A stretch of 64,000 nt of DNA from Terriglobus roseus. Its GTDB lineage: Bacteria; Acidobacteriota; Terriglobia; Terriglobales; Acidobacteriaceae. Shown in pieces: positions 55,642-63,520 of the stretch. Each line of letters begins with the position of its first letter. The stretch's first letter is position 1. Below the pieces are notes generated by a model. That model saw only the letters and a list, made by a program, of their open reading frames with translations. It was not told where the DNA came from and made no database searches. The position numbers were made by a program, and so were the translations under genes. The stretch covers positions 1,116,001 through 1,180,000 of the forward strand of contig NZ_FNSD01000001.1 in assembly GCF_900105625.1 (NCBI RefSeq), in the 5' to 3' direction.

Positions 55642-55968
55642 AGTCCACTCTATCTCCCTAGAAGGCCGTAGTTGCACGCCTTACAACTCTCCACATGAGC
55701 ACGCAGCGCAGCCTACTCCTTCGAAACGTGAGAGGTGACTCCCGGACTCGTAGGCTCATTGAGCCATGTCAACTGCAGGGCGGCACCGTTAGGGCAAAGC
55801 GTTTGCATTCTTTAGTGATACGCCCATCGGACTTGGGCTTCTGTCGGTTGAGCGACGATGCGCGGAATAGTCATGAGAATGAATGCGTCTAGTCGTCCCT
55901 GTGCATTTTGATTGCAACTCGTGGTAGAGACCTCGTAAGCTCAGCGACATCCGCCTGGGAGAACCGAC
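55642..55968. other. Noncoding stretch
   Basis: About 325 bases. A frame of 65 codons starting ATG 55695 (MSTQRSLLLRN) echoes the start of the RHH gene (MSTKRSLSYPLR) and could be a broken third copy, but the similarity ends after about ten residues. Nothing else is seen. Confidence 0.4.
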
Positions 55969-56268
55969 GTGAAAGCTTTCCGCTTTGTCAGCGCCGTAAT
56001 ATTTTTGCCAGGCCTCGCATTTGCGCAGCAAACCGCGCAGCCGAAGCCTGCTCTCACATCACGACCGAGAATCACTTCCTCAGTGGGACCGATTTCCGGG
56101 CAGCATTACAGCAATGTGGATGGCAATAGGGTGCGTACACCGATGGCCGCGCCATCGGCTCCTGCCGGTTCGACAGCCAAGTGCGGGGATGGCGCTTACA
56201 GCTTTAGTCAGCATCGGAGCGGAACGTGTTCGCACCACGGTGGAGTCGCCACGTGGCTCGTTAATTGA
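55969..56268 (+). CDS. Small exported DUF3761-type protein
   Basis: 99 residues from GTG 55969, with GGGAGA upstream. A signal peptide (AFRFVSAVIFLPGLAFAQQ) leads to a Ser/Pro-rich linker and a C-terminal motif, AKCGDGAYSFSQHRSGTCSHHGG, recognisable as the DUF3761 signature (two Cys, GTCSHHGGVA). The family occurs as secreted small proteins or tails of nucleases; its function is not known. It lies among duplicated small genes without an obvious partner. Confidence 0.88.
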   Translation: MKAFRFVSAVIFLPGLAFAQQTAQPKPALTSRPRITSSVGPISGQHYSNVDGNRVRTPMAAPSAPAGSTAKCGDGAYSFSQHRSGTCSHHGGVATWLVN

Positions 56269-56443
56269 AGGTCCGGTTTCGCTGATGTGATCGAGCTTCA
56301 GCAGCGGCAAAGGAATCGCAGCTGTCCGCGAGGGTTAGCTGCATTCGATATTTTTGCGTGTACCCAAAACGAACTTTTGATCTGTCTACTGAGTGTCGGC
56401 TGCGCGAATGCGCACCGATCTGAAAACCTGTACGCTCCCTCCC

Positions 56444-56695
56444 ATGAACCACGGCACCCTACATGCCAAACGAATCAATCACAACATGTCTGAGGTGTTC
56501 GTGAAGGGGAACGGGAAACGGACTCCAGCGAAAACCATCGGAACGACCGAGCTTCTACTTGCAGCAGCTCGCCATAGTCCGGCGCACTCTTTCGACACCT
56601 TTTACGCTGCACTAGCGCAGGTCGGCTCTTACGCGTCACTAACCAGCGAAGGCATCGACGCCATGGCTGCGGATCTCGGCCTCAGCTACGCCTGA
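56444..56695 (+). CDS. 83-residue protein family, copy 1
   Basis: 83 residues from ATG 56444, the start that makes it colinear with its paralogue at 59758. GTLHAKRINHNMSEVF, TTELLLAAARHSPAHSFDTF and SYASLTSEGIDAMAADLGLS are shared blocks; identity to the other copy is about 60 % by eye. The second half looks like a compact helical domain. I recognise no known family. Its stop overlaps the start of another small frame (TGATG). Confidence 0.75.
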   Translation: MNHGTLHAKRINHNMSEVFVKGNGKRTPAKTIGTTELLLAAARHSPAHSFDTFYAALAQVGSYASLTSEGIDAMAADLGLSYA

Positions 56696-56883
56696 TGGGA
56701 TCTACTCGACACGACACATCCAAGGCATCACTTGGGTTTGACATCGAGATCGCTCCAACGGAGATTCCGGAGAAGCTCTTCAACGGGAATTGCATCTTTG
56801 TGAAGCTGTTCGCTCCGGAGAAGAAGCACCCTCTCGTCGGCGAACGTGATCAGAACGCAATCGGCGATCACTTCGGCCTTTAG
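56695..56883 (+). CDS. Small hypothetical protein overlapping the 83-residue gene
   Basis: 62 residues; the ATG overlaps the upstream stop by one base, suggesting coupling. LGFDIEIAPTEIPEKLFNGN and IFVKLFAPEKKHPL are protein-like and the codon use is GC-rich at third positions. No counterpart follows the second 83-residue copy. A real gene is possible but not certain. Confidence 0.4.
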   Translation: MGSTRHDTSKASLGFDIEIAPTEIPEKLFNGNCIFVKLFAPEKKHPLVGERDQNAIGDHFGL

Positions 56884-57105
56884 GATTCTTGTCATCGGTA
56901 ACATCCTGTGCGTCGTAGAAGCGACGAAAGCACATTTTTGTCGACCGCCAACATAACATTCTGCCCGCTACCCGGAGGACCGCCCGACGCTTACAGCAAG
57001 ATTGCGCAATCTACGAGTTTCGTCGGGTACCGGGCAGTTCGCCTTCCTTGAGCTGTCATATTTTATTTCTTTGGCCTGATGCCGAGAAGGTAGGTGCAGA
57101 AGTAA

Positions 57106-57318
57106 ATGAAGAAGGGTCCCAGCTATCCATTGCGTATGCCGCCAAGCATGCGAGAAAGCCTAAATGCACTGGCCTTAGCTGAGGGTTCGAGCCTTAACCA
57201 CCTGATCTGCATAGCGATTGCGGAAAAGCTTGCGCGTGTTCAGCATGCGGCGTGGCACGGCGAGGAGAGGCGCAAGTTGAATCAAACGTTCCGAAATTCC
57301 AGGCAAGAAAGCACGTAA
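57106..57318 (+). CDS. Ribbon-helix-helix-like small protein, copy 2
   Basis: 70 residues with AGGTAGGTGC-like purine stretch about 14 bases upstream. SYPLRMPPSMRESLNALALA and SLNHLICIAIAEKLARVQHA match the copy at 55435 closely, including the tail AAWHGEERRK. The RHH fold binds DNA as a dimer through the first strand (YPLRM). It is probably a transcriptional regulator of neighbouring small genes; this is inference. Confidence 0.82.
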   Translation: MKKGPSYPLRMPPSMRESLNALALAEGSSLNHLICIAIAEKLARVQHAAWHGEERRKLNQTFRNSRQEST

Positions 57319-58536
57319 AGAACGACGGAACTTCGAGACTTCACCACCCGTGTCGGCTGCAGGTCTTAGATTTGGTCCGAGCATTCAGCACAAGATGCCA
57401 AATGAGCGATCAGTGCAGCCCACTCGGGAGAAGGTAAGGAAGGGCCTGCTTGGATCGAGGCTCGTTTCAGCCAGATCTGTCGAAGCAAGTCACCCTGAGG
57501 GCACAGTCCCTGAAGTTGCTTCATGGCCAGTCGGATGCGCCACCCATCGAAGAAGTCACCCGAATCTTCATTCTGCGGTGTGGGGTGATCCTCGCGGTTT
57601 GAAGCATTTTCTGAATAGTATTCGCTTCCTTATCAGTCGGCGGTCTAGCCCAAGGGCATTCGTTCCAATCGATTGAACGTGCGCCCACCGATGCATTGGC
57701 TGCCGAATGGCATCCAGTGCGTGATGAGCATCCATAACACCACGATACTGCGCTGACATCGCATTGGAGATCATGATGTCATCCTAGCGCTGAAATAGTC
57801 GCATCTGCTCAATACAATCCCGCTAAAGCTCATTTGAAGACTCCGGGCCAATGCACTCGAAGTCCATCTTTGAGTTCTAAACGTTAGGGGCCGAGAGGAA
57901 GTTTTTTGCTACCGGATGTTTGTGGGCCGTTTTCAAAGTCTGATTCTAAGCGGTCCGAAAGATCGTGATCTCCTTCCGTTCAGCAATGGGCATCGCGTTA
58001 ACGAGCCTGCCTGGTTGGGCAAGATCACGTCATCGCAGACCGCGCTGACTCTCGGCGAGTTTTCTGGAAGTCCGAACCTAGCTAGACGATGTCCAGTCGG
58101 AGCGATTCAGCTGAGCGTATTCCTCTTCCTTTGGTCCCCAAATCTCTTCACAATGCCGTACGCAGCCCATTTCCAACTCTTTTTTCCTGCCAAGTCAAGG
58201 TAGATCACCAGCGCGCTCAAAAAGCTTCTCTAGCTTGACTGGGGCCCGAAGCGTGAACTCTTGCAGGTCGGCACACCAGTCAGATTGGTCAAAACGGATG
58301 AACCAGTCTTCCGCCTGCCGCAAAAATCGCATGTGCACACGATGCTGCATCGCTGTTTTGAGCCTCCCGCCAGCGCCCTGCCCTTCTCGGCCCCGTTGCG
58401 CGGGCCCCGAGTACTATTTCGCCATTGCCCGATATTGCCGTTCGTTGAGGAAGATGATGGTCCCGGCATGGCAGAGTGTCGCCGCGTACTTAGCCATGTT
58501 GACGTTTGACCGCCCGAGCCATCTGGATGATGACCA
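57319..58536. other. Mostly noncoding 1.2-kb stretch
   Basis: Apart from the doubtful small gene at 57568-57774, frames here are short, lack ribosome binding sites and have Ser/Arg-rich shadow composition. The part 58400-58490 on the minus strand continues from the Cys-rich gene as MAKYAATLCHAGTIIFLNER, which may be a lost extension of that family. Confidence 0.4.
57568..57774 (-). CDS. Small hypothetical protein
   Basis: 68 residues with AGGATGA seven bases before the ATG, a good site. The product (SAQYRGVMDAHHALDAIRQP, basic C-terminus RRLIRKRILFRK) is protein-like in its first half. No family is recognised and no homologue is seen elsewhere in the window. Confidence 0.35.
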   Translation of the reverse strand: MISNAMSAQYRGVMDAHHALDAIRQPMHRWAHVQSIGTNALGLDRRLIRKRILFRKCFKPRGSPHTAE

Positions 58537-58836
58537 CTAGGCATTCGTCGCTGGTGCCTGCACTGACCACGAGCTGAGCGGACTATCCTGTGTATCAGCA
58601 TTGCAAAAGCAATGCGTCCACGCCTCGTTCGCCCTTCCCATGATGTAGGCGTAGACGGCATGACATGCCTGGCTAGGATCTGGCCAGCAGGCTCGACAGA
58701 GCCGTAAACGTGACATTTCAAGGCTGTCGTCGAGCCAAGTCCCGCACGCAGCGCAGTACTCACCGGCGCAGGTCGCGGACCAACGGGCAAGGTCTTCTCC
58801 CAGGTGGACATACGTCAGTTCATTCCGAGACGCCAT
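58537..58836 (-). CDS. Cys-rich small-protein family, copy 2
   Basis: 99 residues. HLGEDLARWSATCAGEYCAACGTWLDDS contains CxGxxCxxC in its middle (TCAGEYCAACG), and further Cys lie in LRLCRACWPDPSQACHAV and HCFCNAD, giving several possible zinc knuckles. Compared with copy 1, it has lost a base near its end, so the stop after APATNA is probably premature; the nucleotide homology continues to about 58489. It still makes an intact N-terminal domain. It is divergent from the receiver gene at 58983, as copy 1 is from the degenerate receiver. Confidence 0.6.
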   Translation of the reverse strand: MASRNELTYVHLGEDLARWSATCAGEYCAACGTWLDDSLEMSRLRLCRACWPDPSQACHAVYAYIMGRANEAWTHCFCNADTQDSPLSSWSVQAPATNA

Positions 58837-58982
58837 GACTGCAAGTTAATCGAACAGCAGGCGAAAATAATCCATAGAGTGGTGTTGCCGTTGCTCTGGC
58901 AAGTGACGGAAATCACAGACAGTTAATCTCGGGCGTCGGAACCTTAACGAAGTAGGAGAGTTAAGCCGAAGCAGAAACGGAT

Positions 58983-59399
58983 GTGGCTCAAGTGGATAAC
59001 GCCCGCAAACGAGTATTCGTCGTAGATGATGAGCCGTTGATAGCTTCGACGCTGGCCGCCATTCTCGAAATGAAGGGCTTCACAGCCTCTGCGTTCACCA
59101 ATCCATTTGAAGCTCTTGCATGTGCCTATCTTCTGAGTCCAGATCTACTGGTGTCCGATATCGTGATGCCGGGCCTTTCAGGCACAGAGTTGGCTCGCGA
59201 CCTAAGGGGTCGCTGTCCCACTTGCAAAGTGCTGCTTATTACAGGCCAAGCCGGTTCAGCAAGCTTTCTTTACGCAATGGAGAGCCATAGAGAGCAATAT
59301 CCCGTGCTTGCCAAACCTCTGCAGCCCAAGGAGCTTCTTCACGCGATAAGACATTATGGATTTTTTCTGCAAGATTGGGCGGGACCGGGCGTGCATTAG
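58983..59399 (+). CDS. Single-domain response regulator (CheY-like)
   Basis: 138 residues from GTG 58983. The receiver is complete: acidic pair in VFVVDDEPLIAS, phosphoacceptor Asp in LLVSDIVMPGLSG, Thr in VLLITGQAG, Lys in LAKPLQPKEL. No output domain follows, so it works by protein contact or phosphotransfer. A PAS-GGDEF-EAL gene lies 1.1 kb downstream and may be a partner. The corresponding position in the other cassette holds a degenerate receiver. Confidence 0.9.
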   Translation: MAQVDNARKRVFVVDDEPLIASTLAAILEMKGFTASAFTNPFEALACAYLLSPDLLVSDIVMPGLSGTELARDLRGRCPTCKVLLITGQAGSASFLYAMESHREQYPVLAKPLQPKELLHAIRHYGFFLQDWAGPGVH

Positions 59400-59526
59400 A
59401 CCGCCCAAGCCAGACCATCCTTCTGACAGCCACACCGCGTTTGTAGGTTTGAATGCCAGCGTGAAACCCAGAGATCAGCTCCAAACGGAACCGTCAGGTC
59501 CGGCGGATCGGCGCAGTAGTATTGAT

Positions 59527-59712
59527 TCACAAAACGGTCGGAAGGTCGCGGTCAGCAGAACACATCGCGATTTGGACATTCCAAAGCGGGTTATTGAGCA
59601 GAGTCGCACACTCGGCGCAGTGTCCTCCAGAACAGGCCGTGGGGATGTTTCCACCCATATGCAAGTCTTCAATCTCAGTAAGGCTGCGCGAAGTCATAGC
59701 GACGTATTCCAC
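59527..59712 (-). CDS. Cys-rich small-protein family, copy 3 (shortened)
   Basis: 61 residues or fewer (an internal ATG gives MTSRSLTEIEDLHMGG). ACSGGHCAECATLLNN aligns with the CxGxxCxxC block of the other two copies, including the spacing from the start and the preceding Glu/His. Downstream homology is weak (a WLGRSN segment near 59410 resembles WLRRSN of copy 1 in another frame), so this copy is truncated or decayed. It lies back to back with the second 83-residue gene. Confidence 0.45.
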   Translation of the reverse strand: MEYVAMTSRSLTEIEDLHMGGNIPTACSGGHCAECATLLNNPLWNVQIAMCSADRDLPTVL

Positions 59713-59757
59713 CGAGGAGGGAGTGCGCGTCCAACGGGAGTCAGCTAGTCTTCACAA

Positions 59758-60009
59758 ATGCCAGGCGGAACCCTCCACGCGAAGCGCATCGATCACAACA
59801 ACTCTGAGGTCTTCCTGCAGAGTGATGGTGAGCGGAGCTCACTGCAGGTGGTCAAAACGACAGAACTCCTACTTGCGGCGGCCCGACACAGTTCGGCGGT
59901 GTCCTTCGATGTCTTTTATGGATCGCTTGCTAGCATTGGCTCCTACGTGGCGCTCACCACCTCAGAGACGGATGCGATCGCTGAGGATCTGAGTCTGAGT
60001 TTCGCCTAA
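59758..60009 (+). CDS. 83-residue protein family, copy 2
   Basis: 83 residues, exactly the length of the copy at 56444. GTLHAKRIDHNNSEVFLQ, TTELLLAAARHSSAVSFDVF and ALTTSETDAIAEDLSLSFA are conserved. Differences are mostly conservative, which argues for selection on the protein. The function is unknown. It starts 46 bases after the divergent Cys-rich copy 3. Confidence 0.78.
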   Translation: MPGGTLHAKRIDHNNSEVFLQSDGERSSLQVVKTTELLLAAARHSSAVSFDVFYGSLASIGSYVALTTSETDAIAEDLSLSFA

Positions 60010-60200
60010 GACCGATCTTCCAAAAATAAAGCTGATGGATAAGGGTTTACGATCGATAAACACTCCGTCCGAACGTCTCTGCTCCGATGAATGCCATCGG
60101 TAAGCTGGTGTTCATCAAGGGCGACAAAATCTTGCCAATGGTGCGGACGAGCGAAGCGCTTAGGAGGATGTGCTTGCTCTCATCCACATAAGCGCACCTT

Positions 60201-60389
60201 ATGGAATTCGACGCAACCTGCTACTTGACGGATCAATTAGCAACTGCCCAACACTTCTCGAGCGGCAGCGATGCGGAACGAGTGTCTGTTCTTCAATCCA
60301 ATCTGCTAGCGTCTACTTTCGCGAATGGGCTGACATTTGAACGCTCGCCCATAAAGGACCTGATCCGCAGTTGCTCCCGCTACCTTTAA
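60201..60389 (+). CDS. Small hypothetical protein
   Basis: 62 residues, starting MEFDATCYLTDQLATAQHF, without a good ribosome binding site. Composition is protein-like, but there is no homologue in the window and no known family. It lies between the 83-residue gene and the c-di-GMP gene. Confidence 0.3.
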   Translation: MEFDATCYLTDQLATAQHFSSGSDAERVSVLQSNLLASTFANGLTFERSPIKDLIRSCSRYL

Positions 60390-60524
60390 GCGTCGCCAAA
60401 GTCCTGAGATCTTAGTTCACAGGAAGTTCGGCCCATCGAAAACCAGCACGCAGTCTGCTTCATTAGCGAACCTTCTCGAATACGACCACAGGCGATCCCA
60501 ACCAATTGCGCCTAGACTATCCGA

Positions 60525-62978
60525 ATGCAAACCGCTCTTGCCTTGCTCGAACAGCGCGCTCACGCAGGGACTTGGAGCCTCGATATTTCGACGGGGAAGT
60601 TGTGGTGGTCCGAGGGAGTACATCGCATCTGTGGAACAGATCCCAAGAGCTACAGTCCGCAGCTTAAACGTGCCCTAGGGATGTTCGACTCAGCGTCCCG
60701 ATTGGTCTTGCAGAACGCAGTGGATGAGGCAACGCCGGATCACAAGGACTTTGGGGTGCGGGTCCGGCTCCATCGCAGAGATGGAGAGAGCGTCTCGATA
60801 TTTGCAGCTGCAAGACCGATCTTCCGAGATGGCATTCTGACGAGCCTCTCCGGCGTCTTGTATGACCTCGACGCCATAGCCCGCGAACGTTCCGCGGCAC
60901 TCGAAAGCGAAGAGCGCTTTAAAATGTTATTTCGCGACAGTCCGAGTGGGCTGATCCTCGCGTCAATCAACAAACAGATCATTCTTGTGAATCCTGCTCT
61001 TTGCAGTCTGCTCTGTTTTGAGGAAGCTGAGCTTCTCCAGAAAACGACAACAGCGATCACACATCCAGATGATTTAGACAAGACAGAGGATGCCGTTCGA
61101 CGTCTTTGGACTGGTCAAGTAAACAATCTTTCTTTCGAAAAGCGCTATTTGAGGAGCGATGGCAGACCGGTCTGGACGCGAGTAAGCCTAAGCCTTTTGA
61201 GGGATGCTGAAAGAAGACCGATCCACTACATCGGACAATGTCTGGACATCAGCGAAAGTAAAGAACGAGAGGACGAACTCTTTGAAGCGAAGGAACTTGC
61301 TCAGATCACGCTGTCTTCGATCGCTGACGGAGTTATCCGCACCGATAAAAACGGCATAGTCACGCTCTGCAACGACGCGGCGCTGAGAATGCTCGGATAT
61401 GACAGCAGCGCGATCCTGGGTCGACCCTTTTGGGACGTCATTGTATTGCATAAACCAAGAGGAGAAGACCTGCTAGACGATCCGGTGACGGAAGCGCTGA
61501 ATACGGGGATCGCAATCAAGATCCCAGCATTCGCTCGACTGCGAACTGCCAGTGGGAATATGCGGCCGATCTTTGATTCAACGGCTCCCGTGCGCAGCAG
61601 TTCGTCCGAGATCGTAGGCGCCGTTTTCGTCTTCCAGGATGCGGCCGATAATCTTCAGATGGCAGAGCGCCTCACTTACCAAGCCACTCATGATGCCTTG
61701 ACAGGCCTACCCAATCGGCAGGCAGCGGAAGAACAGATCAAGCGCGTCATCACTCTTGCCAAAACAGCACCGGGGCTTTGTGAACACTTCTTGTTCTACA
61801 TGGACCTTGATCACTTCAAAGTAATCAACGACACCTGCGGCCATCCTGCCGGAGATCAGGTGCTTCGTGAGGTCTCCGAATTGATAGCGGAACGACTCAG
61901 AGAGTCCGATTTCCTTGCACGCTTCGGCGGCGATGAATTCGTGCTCATTCTCTCCAGCGTTTCTCAAGAAAGTGCCGCCGCGTTGGCTCGGCGCCTCACA
62001 GAAGAGATCAGCAGGTACCGCTTCGTCAGTAGTTCAAGAAGCTACAGTCTGAGCATCAGTATCGGTATCGCCCAGCTTGGCGTAGCTGAAGAGGATGTCC
62101 AGGACGTTCTCGCCCAGGCTGACACTGCATGCTATGCGTCGAAGCGATCTGGACGAGGAACATATCAATTCTTTGCCTTCGATGACGTGCTTATCTCTGA
62201 GACTCACGTCGACCTGGGCTGGTTCCAACGTATACGGCGAGCGCTTAGCCCCGAATCTGCGCCAGACTCGGAACGATTAGAGCTCTACTTCCAAGCCATC
62301 GTCGACGGAGACGGGAAACAGCTGGGGTCCGAAGCCCTCATTCGATTCATTACTAATGAACACAAAGTGATCTCTCCCCAAGAGTTTCTACCCACTGCTG
62401 AAAGGATGGGCTTAATGGGATCCTTAGATCGTTGGGTCTGCAAGCACGCTATGCACATCCTGGCTCTGATGGAAGCGGATCCGGCGGTAAGCAACCAGAT
62501 TGGCGGCTTCATTTCCGTCAATGTCAGCGCCACCACGTTGAGCACTCCGTCTTTCTGCGAAGACCTGCTTCTCATGCTCAACGCCAGACCAACGCTCGGA
62601 GGTCGATTGAGAATTGAGATCACGGAGTCAGAGCGGGGTCGTTGGGGTGCAGATGAGCTTCAACTGTTGCAACGACTGCGTAAAGTCGGTGTTTTCGTAA
62701 TTCTCGATGACTTCGGCTCCGGCTACAACTCCTTCCACTTCCTTAAACTGCTGCAGGTCGACGGGCTCAAGCTTGATAAGACGGTTGTTAATGGCTTGCG
62801 CATCGGACCCATCGATCGCAATCTAGCCGCGGCGGCCATTGCGATCGCTAAAGAGTTACAAATAATTGTCACTGCGGAAGGAGTGGAGGACGAAGAGACT
62901 ATGCAGCGTCTTGTCGCTCTCGGCGTGGATCACTTCCAGGGATACTTTTTTGATCGCCCGCATATCTTGCGGCGATGA
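60525..62978 (+). CDS. PAS-GGDEF-EAL c-di-GMP signalling protein
   Basis: 817 residues, no transmembrane segment. Three PAS-type sensor domains (about residues 10-120, 125-250, 255-385; e.g. RFKMLFRDSPSGLILASINK, SSIADGVIRTDKNGIVTLCN) precede a GGDEF domain (THDALTGLPNRQAAEE, ARFGGDEFVLIL) with an inhibitory RxxD site (RESD) five residues before GGDEF. The EAL domain (about 580-815) keeps EAL in GSEALIRF, EITESE, LDDFGSGYNSFHF, LKLDKTVV, AEGVEDEE and QGYFFDRP. Both synthesis and hydrolysis of cyclic di-GMP are possible. The first PAS lacks a clear start site upstream. Confidence 0.93.
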   Translation: MQTALALLEQRAHAGTWSLDISTGKLWWSEGVHRICGTDPKSYSPQLKRALGMFDSASRLVLQNAVDEATPDHKDFGVRVRLHRRDGESVSIFAAARPIFRDGILTSLSGVLYDLDAIARERSAALESEERFKMLFRDSPSGLILASINKQIILVNPALCSLLCFEEAELLQKTTTAITHPDDLDKTEDAVRRLWTGQVNNLSFEKRYLRSDGRPVWTRVSLSLLRDAERRPIHYIGQCLDISESKEREDELFEAKELAQITLSSIADGVIRTDKNGIVTLCNDAALRMLGYDSSAILGRPFWDVIVLHKPRGEDLLDDPVTEALNTGIAIKIPAFARLRTASGNMRPIFDSTAPVRSSSSEIVGAVFVFQDAADNLQMAERLTYQATHDALTGLPNRQAAEEQIKRVITLAKTAPGLCEHFLFYMDLDHFKVINDTCGHPAGDQVLREVSELIAERLRESDFLARFGGDEFVLILSSVSQESAAALARRLTEEISRYRFVSSSRSYSLSISIGIAQLGVAEEDVQDVLAQADTACYASKRSGRGTYQFFAFDDVLISETHVDLGWFQRIRRALSPESAPDSERLELYFQAIVDGDGKQLGSEALIRFITNEHKVISPQEFLPTAERMGLMGSLDRWVCKHAMHILALMEADPAVSNQIGGFISVNVSATTLSTPSFCEDLLLMLNARPTLGGRLRIEITESERGRWGADELQLLQRLRKVGVFVILDDFGSGYNSFHFLKLLQVDGLKLDKTVVNGLRIGPIDRNLAAAAIAIAKELQIIVTAEGVEDEETMQRLVALGVDHFQGYFFDRPHILRR

Positions 62979-63520
62979 GATCAAGAATAGCGATTCAACT
63001 TCTCGTGACCGGAATGGCTGGGCTAGGCGTCTCTTGCTAAGTTGATGGCTTATGCCTACCCGATTGTTGCACGATCAAAAGTTGGGACCGCAAGAAAGCT
63101 TGGTCTCAATCATTACGCTCGTTCTCATGAGCATGCCCATCTTCGCAACTACAAGCTGGACAACATCGGGCTCGATCGCACCTCCCCGGAAGAGATGCTA
63201 AGAGATCCTGGAGCAAAACCTGTCTGAGCTTTAACGGTCTCGCTCTGGCTTTGGTTTGGAAATGATGGTCGAGGGCGTCGACGACAATAAGCAACGTCGA
63301 CTGCTCATCAACCATGGATTCGATTAGGCGCAGGGACACACACTTCGGCGCTACTGTGATTGCTGCGCATGCGTCCAGCTGGAACGCTGACCGCCCCTCA
63401 AGATATAGAGGGCACCACGGCCTCATGCGGGTCATTTCTGATATCGAATGCGTTTCGTCTTGCTGTCGAGCTGGACCTTACCCAAAACCCCTCCAAACGG
63501 CTTCCATATTCATCCAGGCT
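62979..63520. other. Noncoding stretch between convergent c-di-GMP genes
   Basis: About 540 bases. A minus-strand frame at 63106-63435 has a protein-like middle (EQSTLLIVVDALDHHF) but no ribosome binding site and a Cys/His-rich tail; it is not called. No terminator hairpin was recognised. Confidence 0.4.

Noticed and set aside
55695-55892. Third ribbon-helix-helix copy
   Set aside because: Similarity to the RHH genes is limited to about ten residues at the start.
57916-58203. 95-codon plus-strand frame
   Set aside because: No site, composition like noncoding DNA and no homologue in the cassette.
63106-63435. 109-codon minus-strand gene between c-di-GMP genes
   Set aside because: No ribosome binding site and an atypical Cys/His-rich tail; only the middle looks protein-like.
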